Shown piece after piece: positions 1 through 7,492 of a DNA stretch of 18,689 bases; position 1 is the stretch's first letter; each line of letters opens with the position of its first letter. Source of the DNA: CAXRGH01 sp964230195 (lineage in GTDB: Bacteria > Pseudomonadota > Gammaproteobacteria > Enterobacterales > Alteromonadaceae); contig CAXRGH010000013.1 of NCBI GenBank assembly GCA_964230195.1, positions 1 to 18,689 on the forward strand, written 5' to 3'. The notes under the pieces were generated by a model. It searched no databases and was not told where the DNA came from. It worked only from the letters and a program-made list of their open reading frames with translations. The position numbers and the translations under genes are program-made.

Positions 1-1013
1 ACCTACACATGACCATTTTTTACATCTGTGTGGCCATTGGTTTAGTCGTCTTTGGCTTGATGATTTACTCAATGATTTTTCACCGCAAATCTCGAGGCGT
101 TAAACCAGCGCAATTTCATGAAAGCGTGAAAGTTGAGATTGCTTGGACGGTTGTACCTTTCATTATTCTTATTGTAATGGCTATCCCTGCTGCGCGAACA
201 CTGGTGGCTATGGAAGATACCAGTGAAGCTGACGTCAGTATTTTAGTCACTGGTTCCCAATGGAAATGGCACTACAAGTACATGGAAGACGAGGTTGAAT
301 ATTTTTCTCTCCTTGCTACTCAGCCTGAACAGATTGGTAACAAATTTGACAAAGGGGAAAATTACCTACTTGAGGTTGACCGTCCATTAGTGATTCCGAC
401 TAACCAAAAAGTCCGTTTTTTGATCACTTCTGACGACGTTATTCATTCGTGGTGGGTACCTGAGTTTGCGGTGAAAAAAGACGCCAACCCAGGTTTCATC
501 AACGAAGCGTGGACAATGGTAGAGCAGCCCGGTATTTATCGCGGTCAGTGCGCGGAGTTATGTGGTAAAGACCATGGTTTCATGCCTGTTGTTGTGATTG
601 CAAAGGAGCCGGAAGAATATCGTTCGTGGCTCGCAGAGCAACGCGCTGTCCAAGCAGCTGCAAAAGCTGAGGAACAACGTTTGCTGGCCATGAATATGTC
701 AGAGTCTGAGTTGATGACGCTCGGCGAACAAGTTTATCTGGCTCGATGCGCCGCATGTCACATGGCAAATGGTGAGGGCATGCCCGGTATTTTCCCAGCA
801 CTGAAAAACAGCCCTGTGGCCTTAAACGACATGCCTAAGCACATAGATATTATTGTCAATGGTGTAAAAGGCACCGCAATGCAGGCATTTGGCAAACAGT
901 TGTCCATGAAAGAGATTGCTGCCGTGACCACATACGAGCGTAATGCTTGGGGTAATAACACTGGCGAGTTGGTTCAAGCAAAAGACGTTAATGCCGTCAT
1001 GAATCCAAAATAG
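1..1013 (+). CDS. coxB: Cytochrome c oxidase subunit II with fused cytochrome c domain (5' partial)
   Basis: Subunit II of the aa3/caa3-type terminal oxidase. It takes electrons from cytochrome c at the CuA site and passes them to heme a in subunit I. The frame is open to the left edge: two codons (Leu-His) precede the ATG at 9, and the family usually has more N-terminal sequence, including a signal peptide, before this first membrane helix. I therefore treat the gene as cut off. Counting from the ATG at 9: membrane helices at about 3-23 and 45-66, CuA ligands His146, Cys181, Cys185, His189 and Met192 (motif CAELCGKDHGFM), then a linker and a C-terminal cytochrome c domain with CAACH heme site (Cys247, Cys250, His251) and a likely Met291 axial ligand. 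The fused heme domain marks a caa3-like subunit II. The stop lies 14 bases before the coxA ATG, so the two are co-transcribed. Confidence 0.96.
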   Translation, partial: LHMTIFYICVAIGLVVFGLMIYSMIFHRKSRGVKPAQFHESVKVEIAWTVVPFIILIVMAIPAARTLVAMEDTSEADVSILVTGSQWKWHYKYMEDEVEYFSLLATQPEQIGNKFDKGENYLLEVDRPLVIPTNQKVRFLITSDDVIHSWWVPEFAVKKDANPGFINEAWTMVEQPGIYRGQCAELCGKDHGFMPVVVIAKEPEEYRSWLAEQRAVQAAAKAEEQRLLAMNMSESELMTLGEQVYLARCAACHMANGEGMPGIFPALKNSPVALNDMPKHIDIIVNGVKGTAMQAFGKQLSMKEIAAVTTYERNAWGNNTGELVQAKDVNAVMNPK

Positions 1014-1027
1014 AGAGGAGGGTGAAC

Positions 1028-2623
1028 ATGACTACTACAACAAATGAACATGACCATCACGATCACCACGATCATCATGGTGCTCCGAAAGGGATCATGC
1101 GCTGGTTATTAACCACAAACCATAAGGATATAGGGACACTATACCTGTGGTTCTCCTTTATTATGTTCCTCGTTGGTGGCGCTATGGCCATGGTAATACG
1201 AGCAGAATTATTTGAGCCTGGGCTGCAAATTGTTGAACCGAACTTTTTTAATCAGATGACAACCGTTCACGGACTTATCATGGTATTTGGTGCGGTTATG
1301 CCTGCCTTTACCGGATTAGCTAACTGGTTAATCCCAATGATGATTGGTGCTCCTGATATGGCGCTTCCACGAATGAATAACTGGAGCTTCTGGATATTGC
1401 CGGGTGCGTTTTTGATTCTTCTCTCGTCACTCTTCCTTGAGGGCGGTGGTCCGAACTTTGGTTGGACATTTTATGCACCGCTATCAACAACCTACTCAAA
1501 TGACAGTACCGCACTATTTGTTTTCTCTGTGCATATTATGGGTATTTCTTCCATCATGGGCGCCATCAATGTCATTGTTACGATTGTTAACATGCGTGCG
1601 CCAGGCATGAGCTACATGAAAATGCCATTGTTTGTTTGGACTTGGTTCATTACTGCCTTCTTATTAATTGCAGTTATGCCTGTCCTCGCTGGCGCAGTTA
1701 CTATGGTATTAACGGACAAATTCTTTGGTACTAGTTTCTTTGATGCCGCAGGTGGTGGTGATCCTGTCATGTTCCAACATATTTTCTGGTTCTTTGGTCA
1801 CCCAGAAGTGTACATCATGATTTTACCGGCTTTTGGTATTGTCTCTCAGATATTGCCGACCTTTGCACGTAAACCGCTGTTTGGTTATGCCTCTATGGTT
1901 TATGCAACCATGTCTATTGCTTTCTTGTCATTCATTGTTTGGGCTCACCACATGTTTACCACGGGTATGCCGTTATTTGGTGAAATGTTCTTCATGTTCG
2001 CGACTATGCTGATATCGGTGCCCACTGGAGTGAAAGTGTTTAACTGGGTCGCCACCATGTGGCGAGGCTCAATGACGTTTGAAGTTCCCATGATGTTTGC
2101 CATTGCTTTCATTATCTTGTTCACCATCGGTGGTTTCTCAGGACTCATGCTGGCCATAACACCAGTTGATTTTCAGTATCATGACACGTATTTTGTGGTC
2201 GCTCACTTCCACTACGTATTAGTGACTGGTGCGGTATTCTCTATCATGGCTGCAGTCTATTATTGGCTGCCGAAATGGACCGGTAAGATGTTTGATATCA
2301 CATTAGCAAAATGGCACTTCTGGTGCTCGCTGATCTCAGTTAACGTCTTGTTCTTCCCAATGCACTTTGTTGGTTTGGCGGGTATGCCACGACGTATTCC
2401 TGACTACGCTCTGCAGTTTGCCGATTTCAATAAATGGATAAGTGTCGGTGGCTTTGCCTTTGGACTATCACAGCTAATCTTCCTTGCCCTTGTGATCAAG
2501 GCTTGCCGTAAGCAAGGTGAGCCGGTGTCTGACCAGGTGTGGGATGGTGCAGAAGGTTTGGAATGGGAAATTCCTTCACCGGCCCCTTATCATACGTTTG
2601 AAACACCGCCTACGGTGAGATAA
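1028..2623 (+). CDS. coxA: Cytochrome c oxidase subunit I
   Basis: Catalytic subunit carrying heme a and the heme a3-CuB centre, where O2 is reduced and protons are pumped across the inner membrane. About 531 residues with 12 expected membrane helices. Ligands, counting from the ATG at 1028: His81 (heme a, TVHGL), His258 and the cross-linked Tyr in HPEVY (CuB), His307-His308 (CuB), His393 (heme a3) and His395 (heme a) in HFHYVL. An in-frame GTG at 1022 abuts the AGGAGG ribosome site (1016-1021) and is too close to use. The ATG at 1028 has ideal 6-base spacing, so I chose it. The N-terminus is unusually rich in His and Asp (EHDHHDHHDHH) before the conserved MRWLLTTNHKDIGT. The stop codon overlaps the next start by one base, indicating coupling to ctaG. 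Confidence 0.98.
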   Translation: MTTTTNEHDHHDHHDHHGAPKGIMRWLLTTNHKDIGTLYLWFSFIMFLVGGAMAMVIRAELFEPGLQIVEPNFFNQMTTVHGLIMVFGAVMPAFTGLANWLIPMMIGAPDMALPRMNNWSFWILPGAFLILLSSLFLEGGGPNFGWTFYAPLSTTYSNDSTALFVFSVHIMGISSIMGAINVIVTIVNMRAPGMSYMKMPLFVWTWFITAFLLIAVMPVLAGAVTMVLTDKFFGTSFFDAAGGGDPVMFQHIFWFFGHPEVYIMILPAFGIVSQILPTFARKPLFGYASMVYATMSIAFLSFIVWAHHMFTTGMPLFGEMFFMFATMLISVPTGVKVFNWVATMWRGSMTFEVPMMFAIAFIILFTIGGFSGLMLAITPVDFQYHDTYFVVAHFHYVLVTGAVFSIMAAVYYWLPKWTGKMFDITLAKWHFWCSLISVNVLFFPMHFVGLAGMPRRIPDYALQFADFNKWISVGGFAFGLSQLIFLALVIKACRKQGEPVSDQVWDGAEGLEWEIPSPAPYHTFETPPTVR

Positions 2624-3207
2624 TGATGTTAGGTACCACGAATCCCCATATGAAAATTGTACGACAACTGCTGTTTGTGGTTGTCGGCATGTTTTGCTTT
2701 GGGTTTATTCTGGTACCACTTTACGATGTATTTTGTGATATCACGGGGCTAAACGGTAAGACTCGTGATGACGCAGCGGTTTATCAACAAATTGAAGTTG
2801 ATGAAACGCGATGGGTGACGGTGCAATTTGTTGCTCGCACTCATCAGCAAATGCCGTGGTTATTTGCACCGGAAAGCCGTTCTGTGAAGGTTCGTCCAGG
2901 AGCGCTTACCGTGGTCAATTTTAATGCTCAAAATCAATCGGGAAAACACATGGTAGGGCAAGCTGTTCCCTCCGTTACACCCGGCACTGCAGCTGTCTAC
3001 CTCAACAAGACAGATTGCTTTTGTTTTAACCAGCAACCGTTGTCCGCTGGTGAATCATTATTAATGCCTATGCAGTTCTATGTGGACCCACAATTGCCTA
3101 AGCATATTTCGCACTTCACAGTGCAATACACCCTTTATGACATTACTGACCAGTCGCAGCAGGTGGCGGTTAGTTCGCTAAACACAAGTGACGTATGGAG
3201 ACCCTAA
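2623..3207 (+). CDS. ctaG: Cytochrome c oxidase assembly protein CtaG (Cox11 family)
   Basis: Membrane-anchored copper chaperone that delivers copper to the CuB site of subunit I. The 194-residue protein has one N-terminal membrane helix at about 14-35, a conserved LYDVFCDITGLNG segment just after it, and a periplasmic immunoglobulin-like domain. The copper-binding pair Cys132 and Cys134 sits in the hallmark CFCF motif (TDCFCFNQQPL). Length and motif order are normal for the family. The ATG overlaps the coxA stop codon by one base; a second in-frame ATG follows at 2626, so the exact start is uncertain by one codon. coxC starts immediately after the stop. Position between coxA and coxC is the usual one in gammaproteobacterial cox operons. 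Confidence 0.96.
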   Translation: MMLGTTNPHMKIVRQLLFVVVGMFCFGFILVPLYDVFCDITGLNGKTRDDAAVYQQIEVDETRWVTVQFVARTHQQMPWLFAPESRSVKVRPGALTVVNFNAQNQSGKHMVGQAVPSVTPGTAAVYLNKTDCFCFNQQPLSAGESLLMPMQFYVDPQLPKHISHFTVQYTLYDITDQSQQVAVSSLNTSDVWRP

Positions 3208-4089
3208 ATGTCTGAACAAGAATACAAAACTTATTACGTACCTGCGCAAAGTATCTGGCCAATCGTCGGCGCGGTAGCATTGTTTCTCATTGCCGTTGGT
3301 GCTGGAAATTTTGTGATTGAATCAACCGCTGGTAAAGACGGGTATGGAGGATATATCCTTACCGCTGGCCTTGTCACTTTATTAGTGATGTTGGTTGGAT
3401 GGTTCCGTGACCAAATCAAAGAGTCTATGTCGGGCCTCTATAGTGAGCAACTCGGCCATTCATATCGCCAAGGTATGATGTGGTTTATCTTCTCTGAGGT
3501 TATGTTCTTCGCTGCGTTCTTTGGTGCTCTGTTTTATGCTCGGGTGTTTGCGGTACCATGGCTCGGTGGTGCTTCCAACAATGTGTCCACTCATGAAGTG
3601 CTTTGGCCCAATTTTGAAGCGGTTTGGCCTCTGGTGACGTTCCCTGATGGTGGCGTTACTGAAGCAATGGGGCCGATGGGGCTGCCATTATTGAATACGG
3701 CTATTCTGATCATTTCATCAGTCACTTGTCATTTTGCACATGTCGGCTTAGAAAATAATAACCGCAAGCAACTGAAAACCATGCTCTCTGTTACGGTTTT
3801 ACTTGGTGTCATTTTCTTATTCTTCCAAGTTGAAGAGTACGTTCACGCGTATCGTGAAATGGGACTTACTTTGCAGTCAGGTGTTTACGGAAATACCTTT
3901 TTCTTGCTCACTGGTTTCCACGGACTACACGTGACTCTCGGCACCATTATGTTGTTTATTATGTTGCTAAGGATTCTGAAAAATCATTTCACGCCGGACG
4001 ACCACTTTGCCTTTGCGGCAAGCAGCTGGTATTGGCATTTTGTTGATGCAGTGTGGTTATTGTTATTCTTCTTTGTATACATTCTTTAA
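3208..4089 (+). CDS. coxC: Cytochrome c oxidase subunit III
   Basis: Third core subunit of the aa3-type oxidase, an integral membrane protein that stabilises the proton-pumping activity of subunit I. 293 residues, with about seven hydrophobic helices. Recognisable family features are the FSEVMFFAAFFGALFYAR helix with its buried Glu, the HVGLENNNR loop, the QVEEYVHAY helix and the C-terminal SSWYWHFVDAVWLLLFFFVY helix. The ATG directly follows the ctaG stop with no spacer; a GGAG sequence near 3195 lies inside the ctaG 3' end and probably serves as ribosome site. This is the last structural gene of the oxidase. The next 246 bases hold only a gene on the opposite strand. Confidence 0.97.
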   Translation: MSEQEYKTYYVPAQSIWPIVGAVALFLIAVGAGNFVIESTAGKDGYGGYILTAGLVTLLVMLVGWFRDQIKESMSGLYSEQLGHSYRQGMMWFIFSEVMFFAAFFGALFYARVFAVPWLGGASNNVSTHEVLWPNFEAVWPLVTFPDGGVTEAMGPMGLPLLNTAILIISSVTCHFAHVGLENNNRKQLKTMLSVTVLLGVIFLFFQVEEYVHAYREMGLTLQSGVYGNTFFLLTGFHGLHVTLGTIMLFIMLLRILKNHFTPDDHFAFAASSWYWHFVDAVWLLLFFFVYIL

Positions 4090-4098
4090 CGAATATAA

Positions 4099-4308
4099 CT
4101 AATAGGGGCGGGGATTCGGGTCGATGATTCCCGTCGCTATCGCAATAAAAATAAATACGAGAACAAGACTGGAAAACAGCACCCGTCGGCCAATAAAGTG
4201 ACTCATTTTTTGTTTTGTTTTTGCGGGCTTTGTCATCACCACCATGGCTTTGAATAAATTGAAAAGCATGACCATGAGCAATATAAAAATTACAATTTTA
4301 ACCAACAT
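4099..4308 (-). CDS. Small two-helix membrane protein (DUF2909-like)
   Basis: A 69-residue protein with two membrane helices (about 3-25 and 45-62) separated by a short basic loop, ending in a conserved-looking GIIDPNPRPY tail. The pattern of helix, KTKQKMSHFIGRRVLF, helix and PNPRP matches my recollection of the DUF2909 (twin transmembrane) family, found in cox clusters of gammaproteobacteria between subunit III and SURF1. Function is unknown; location suggests a role in oxidase assembly or stability. It lies antisense between coxC (10 bases from its stop codon) and SURF1 (28 bases from its ATG), so transcription across the cox cluster would make RNA complementary to it. An AAGGCAG ribosome-site-like stretch precedes its ATG. 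I see no convincing promoter for it. Confidence 0.8.
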   Translation of the reverse strand: MLVKIVIFILLMVMLFNLFKAMVVMTKPAKTKQKMSHFIGRRVLFSSLVLVFIFIAIATGIIDPNPRPY

Positions 4309-4335
4309 AAGCTGCCTTAGACCTAGAGTGTGTTA

Positions 4336-5058
4336 ATGGGAAAATTTCCACTATCAACAGTAGTCGTTTTTTTGTCTGTTGTCATCATGTGTGGCTTGTC
4401 GGCCTGGCAGATTTCGCGGGGCTTTGAAAAGCAAGCACGGATTGACCATATCAGTCGTGTTACGAATGAACCGGACCATTGGATGACGCTGGTGGAGGAA
4501 ACCGACAATCCAAATGATATTCCGGTTCGCCTGACAGGAACATTCGACCATGACTCAGTGATGCTACTGGATAATAGGATGCGCAATGGTAAAGTCGGTT
4601 ACGAGGTGATTGTTCCTTTTTTAACACAATATGGTTGGGTAGTGACCAATCTTGGCTGGGTCTTGGGCGATAGAGATCGGTCAGTTCTTCCGGCTATTGA
4701 GTTACCTGAAAATACGATAGAGATAGAAGGTCGTATTCAAATACCCACCGTCAACCCTATGGTGCGAGAGACGTTGGTAGAAGTTACTCAGTGGCCTGCG
4801 GTGGTACAAGCGATCGATCTTGAGAAAATGTCCCGTTGGACCGACCGTCAGTTAGTCCCTTTTTCAGTGGTGGTAACCGGAGACGCGTTACCGCAATTTG
4901 ATAGTCGTTGGCAGCCCGTGGTTATGCCGCCAATGAAACATTTTGGTTATGCATTGCAGTGGCTTTTATTAGCCATTGCAGCTGCATGGATTTACATCAA
5001 ACTGGTGTTAAGCCAGTCGTCAAAACAGGAGCAAGATCATGGCACAAAACAAAAATAA
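4336..5058 (+). CDS. SURF1-family cytochrome c oxidase assembly protein
   Basis: SURF1 proteins help insert or stabilise heme A in subunit I. About 240 residues, with the classic layout of one N-terminal membrane helix (about 5-22), a large periplasmic domain, and a second helix near the C-terminus (about 205-225). Family signatures visible: LDNRMRNGKVGYEVIVPF, WVVTNLGWV, and MKHFGYALQWLLLAIAAAW at the second helix. An in-frame GTG at 4330 would add two residues; I prefer the ATG at 4336 because a GAG sequence lies 7 bases upstream, although the ribosome site is weak either way. The 3' end overlaps the next gene by 20 bases. No terminator is visible between coxC and this gene, so read-through from the structural genes is likely. 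Confidence 0.93.
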   Translation: MGKFPLSTVVVFLSVVIMCGLSAWQISRGFEKQARIDHISRVTNEPDHWMTLVEETDNPNDIPVRLTGTFDHDSVMLLDNRMRNGKVGYEVIVPFLTQYGWVVTNLGWVLGDRDRSVLPAIELPENTIEIEGRIQIPTVNPMVRETLVEVTQWPAVVQAIDLEKMSRWTDRQLVPFSVVVTGDALPQFDSRWQPVVMPPMKHFGYALQWLLLAIAAAWIYIKLVLSQSSKQEQDHGTKQK

Positions 5059-5593
5059 AATGATGCTGGTTTTGTTATTCACAGCGTTCGCTGTTCCAGT
5101 CTTACTAGCAAAACTGGCTTTAGAATTCGATTATTTTAATAAAGCGTCAACCAACAAAGGTCAGTTGTTATCACCTGTGATTGATACGTCCAGTTTCTAC
5201 ACACTTGAGCAACCCAGCTGGCAAATCGCTTATTTCCACAAAGGCGAGTGTGATGCCTCATGTGACAATGCGATGTATAGCTTATCTCAAGTTTGGTCGG
5301 CATTGGGGAAACACAGAGATAGAGTGACGCCTATGGTATTGCATAGTCAAGCCAAGGCCTTACAGCAACAATTAGCTCAGTACCCTGTGCTCAAGACAAA
5401 ACAACTCGAAGCGTCAGTCCTAGAACAACATCAGCAATATTTGCAATCTGAAACCGGGGTTTACATCATTGACACGCTAAACCAAGCCGTATTGTTCTAT
5501 CCAGTCACCGCGGACAAAAATGAAACCGTTATGATTGCACGAGATGTGCTCGCAGACCTTCGTAAATTACTTAAGTTATCCAGAATAGGTTGA
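5039..5593 (+). CDS. Unnamed membrane-anchored CxxxC protein of the cox assembly cluster
   Basis: I recognise the position but not a named function. It occupies the slot between SURF1 and ctaA that in Pseudomonas-type cox clusters holds an uncharacterised gene. The 184-residue protein has one N-terminal membrane helix (about 8-27), then a soluble, presumably periplasmic domain. Cys71 and Cys75 form a CxxxC pair (KGECDASCDNAM) straight after a beta-strand-like segment (WQIAYFHKG). That is where SCO-like thioredoxin folds carry their copper-binding cysteines, and a later GVYIIDTLNQAVLFYP segment resembles the strands around the SCO histidine, but I see no clear His ligand. Start chosen at ATG 5039 with AGGAG 7 bases upstream, overlapping SURF1 by 20 bases. 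Thioredoxin-like reductase or copper-handling protein is inference. Confidence 0.85.
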   Translation: MAQNKNKMMLVLLFTAFAVPVLLAKLALEFDYFNKASTNKGQLLSPVIDTSSFYTLEQPSWQIAYFHKGECDASCDNAMYSLSQVWSALGKHRDRVTPMVLHSQAKALQQQLAQYPVLKTKQLEASVLEQHQQYLQSETGVYIIDTLNQAVLFYPVTADKNETVMIARDVLADLRKLLKLSRIG

Positions 5594-5601
5594 GGTGTAA
5601 T

Positions 5602-6594
5602 ATGAAAAGATTGGTCAAAATTTCATTAGTATTAGCGTTCACCGTTATTCTTTTGGGTGCCTACACGCGCCTAACGGATGCCGGCCTAGGTTGCCCCGAT
5701 TGGCCAGGTTGTTATGGTCATCTGCTGGTACCCTCCGCTTCTTCAGATGTAGCAGCGGCAAACCTTGCCTATCCAGAGCGTCCAGTCGAAACAGTGAAGG
5801 CGTGGAACGAAATGGTACATCGCTACTTCGCTGGTTCATTGGGTTTGCTAATTCTATGGATATTTATCAAAGCCTTCAAAGAAGCGCATGAAAAACGTAT
5901 CCGCATCACAGCCTCGGTACTGTTGGCTCTGGTAACCTTTCAAGCTGCATTGGGGATGTGGACCGTCACCATGAATTTGATGCCAGTGGTTGTGATGGCT
6001 CATCTGCTCGGTGGATTCGCGGTTTTCTCGGGATTATATCTGTTGCACTTAATGCTGAACCAGCCTCAAAAAATCGCGTCAGCGACACAACGAACGGTCA
6101 GTGTTATTGCATCAGTTGCCTTAGTGGTATTAGTGGCACAAATTGCACTAGGTGGCTGGACGTCAACAAATTATGCGTCACTGGCTTGCACAGAACTGCC
6201 CATCTGTGAAGAGGGATGGCAGCAGCGTATCACGCTCTCTGAAGCGTTTTCAGTTCCAGAAGCCGACAATTACGAATATGGAGTCCATGCGTATGAGGCT
6301 AGGATGACTATGCACGTTGTTCATCGCATTGGTGCCGCAATTTGTACATTGGCATTATTAGCCTTAGTGGCAGGGTTGGCCGCTCAGCGCCGTATTCCCG
6401 GAACACCGAAAGCCATGTTCCTTATTAGCTCGCTGTTAGCGATACAGGTGCTACTAGGAATTAGTAATGTCATGTTCAGCCTTCCGTTGTATGTCGCCGT
6501 TGCGCATAACGGTGTTGCTGCATTGCTATTGTTATCCCTTGTTAGGGTTAATCTCCAATTATCAGGACGTTCACCGGAGGTAATGTATGGATAA
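5602..6594 (+). CDS. ctaA: Heme A synthase (COX15/CtaA family)
   Basis: Oxidises the C8 methyl of heme O to a formyl group, giving heme A for the oxidase; integral inner-membrane protein. About 330 residues, eight hydrophobic helices. The two halves each carry His pairs typical of the family: EMVHRYFAGSLGL and VMAHLLGGF in the first, MHVVHRIGA and VAHNGVAALLLL in the second. RLTDAGLGCPDWPGCYG near the N-terminus and ACTELPIC in the middle supply the paired extracytoplasmic cysteines. The frame can be extended to a TTG at 5590 that overlaps the preceding stop, but the ATG at 5602 has a GAGGT ribosome site at 5592-5596 and gives the normal N-terminus, so I use it. The 3' end overlaps ctaB by 8 bases. 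Confidence 0.95.
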   Translation: MKRLVKISLVLAFTVILLGAYTRLTDAGLGCPDWPGCYGHLLVPSASSDVAAANLAYPERPVETVKAWNEMVHRYFAGSLGLLILWIFIKAFKEAHEKRIRITASVLLALVTFQAALGMWTVTMNLMPVVVMAHLLGGFAVFSGLYLLHLMLNQPQKIASATQRTVSVIASVALVVLVAQIALGGWTSTNYASLACTELPICEEGWQQRITLSEAFSVPEADNYEYGVHAYEARMTMHVVHRIGAAICTLALLALVAGLAAQRRIPGTPKAMFLISSLLAIQVLLGISNVMFSLPLYVAVAHNGVAALLLLSLVRVNLQLSGRSPEVMYG

Positions 6595-7492
6595 GCGAGA
6601 CTCGTTATTACTGACTTTCCCCTCTATCGATTGGAGAGAGTATTATCAGTTAACCAAACCGAAAGTGGTGATGCTTTTGTTGCTGACAGCACTCGTTGGC
6701 ATGTGTCTAGCTGAACCAGGCAATCTTGATTGGGGCTTGGTCACATTATCGATGGTGGGTATTGGTTGCCTCTCAGCGTCTGCCGCTGTGATCAATCAAG
6801 TGGTTGATCGCCACATCGATATTAAAATGGCAAGAACAGCCCAGCGTCCGGTCGTGACAGGCACGGTAACCCCACAACGAGCATTAGCGTTTGCATTTGC
6901 TCTATTAGTTATTGGTTATTCTGTATTAGCGTTGTGGGTAAATACATTAACCGCATTGCTTACCCTTGCCAGTTTGGTGGGTTATGCCTGCATTTATACC
7001 ATGTACTTGAAGCGTGCTACCCCTCAAAATATCGTGATTGGTGGGCTTGCTGGTGCAGCGCCACCACTGTTAGGCTGGACCGCAATGACGGGCACGATTC
7101 ATCCTTATGCACTTTTATTGGTGATGATTGTCTTTACGTGGACGCCGCCACATTTTTGGGCTTTAGCGATTCACAAGCGAGAGGAATATGCAAAAGCGGA
7201 TATACCAATGCTACCGGTGACGCATGGTATTGAGTACACCAAAACGAGTATTGTTTTGTTTACTATCCTGTTGTGTGTTGTTTGCTTGTTGCCGTACATT
7301 GTTGGAATGACGGGCATTATTTATCTGGTCGGCGCGAGCATACTCAACATGGGATTTATGTACTATGCACTGCGTCTTAAGTATCTGCCAGAATCTAATA
7401 CGGCGATTCGAACCTTTGTTTATTCTATTTGGCATCTCATGATATTGTTTGTTGTATTGTTAGTGGATCATTATGTTGGACCGTATTTATGA
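6587..7492 (+). CDS. ctaB: Protoheme IX farnesyltransferase (heme O synthase)
   Basis: UbiA-superfamily membrane prenyltransferase that adds a farnesyl group to heme B to make heme O, the substrate of the preceding gene's product. 301 residues with about nine hydrophobic helices. The catalytic NxxxDxxxD motif is Asn70, Asp74, Asp78 (NQVVDRHIDIKMARTAQRP), followed by the family's YLKRATPQNIVIGGLAGAAP loop and KADIPMLPVTHG. Start at ATG 6587 has a GGAGG ribosome site at 6576-6580. It overlaps the end of ctaA by 8 bases, and its own stop overlaps the SCO gene start (ATGA), so ctaA, ctaB and SCO are likely translationally coupled. Also called cyoE in bo3-oxidase operons; the context with ctaA favours ctaB. 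Confidence 0.96.
   Translation: MDKRDSLLLTFPSIDWREYYQLTKPKVVMLLLLTALVGMCLAEPGNLDWGLVTLSMVGIGCLSASAAVINQVVDRHIDIKMARTAQRPVVTGTVTPQRALAFAFALLVIGYSVLALWVNTLTALLTLASLVGYACIYTMYLKRATPQNIVIGGLAGAAPPLLGWTAMTGTIHPYALLLVMIVFTWTPPHFWALAIHKREEYAKADIPMLPVTHGIEYTKTSIVLFTILLCVVCLLPYIVGMTGIIYLVGASILNMGFMYYALRLKYLPESNTAIRTFVYSIWHLMILFVVLLVDHYVGPYL

Noticed and set aside
1022..1027. GTG at 1022 as the coxA start
   Set aside because: It directly abuts the AGGAGG ribosome site; the ATG at 1028 has proper spacing.
4323..4586. Minus-strand open frames inside SURF1 that could be a longer antisense gene
   Set aside because: The protein sequence is low in recognisable features and overlaps a clear SURF1 gene; only the DUF2909-like frame just to the left is credible.
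7429..7488. A 20-codon N-terminal extension of the SCO gene
   Set aside because: It is the ctaB 3' end read in another frame; the ATG at 7489 gives the usual signal anchor and an ATGA overlap.
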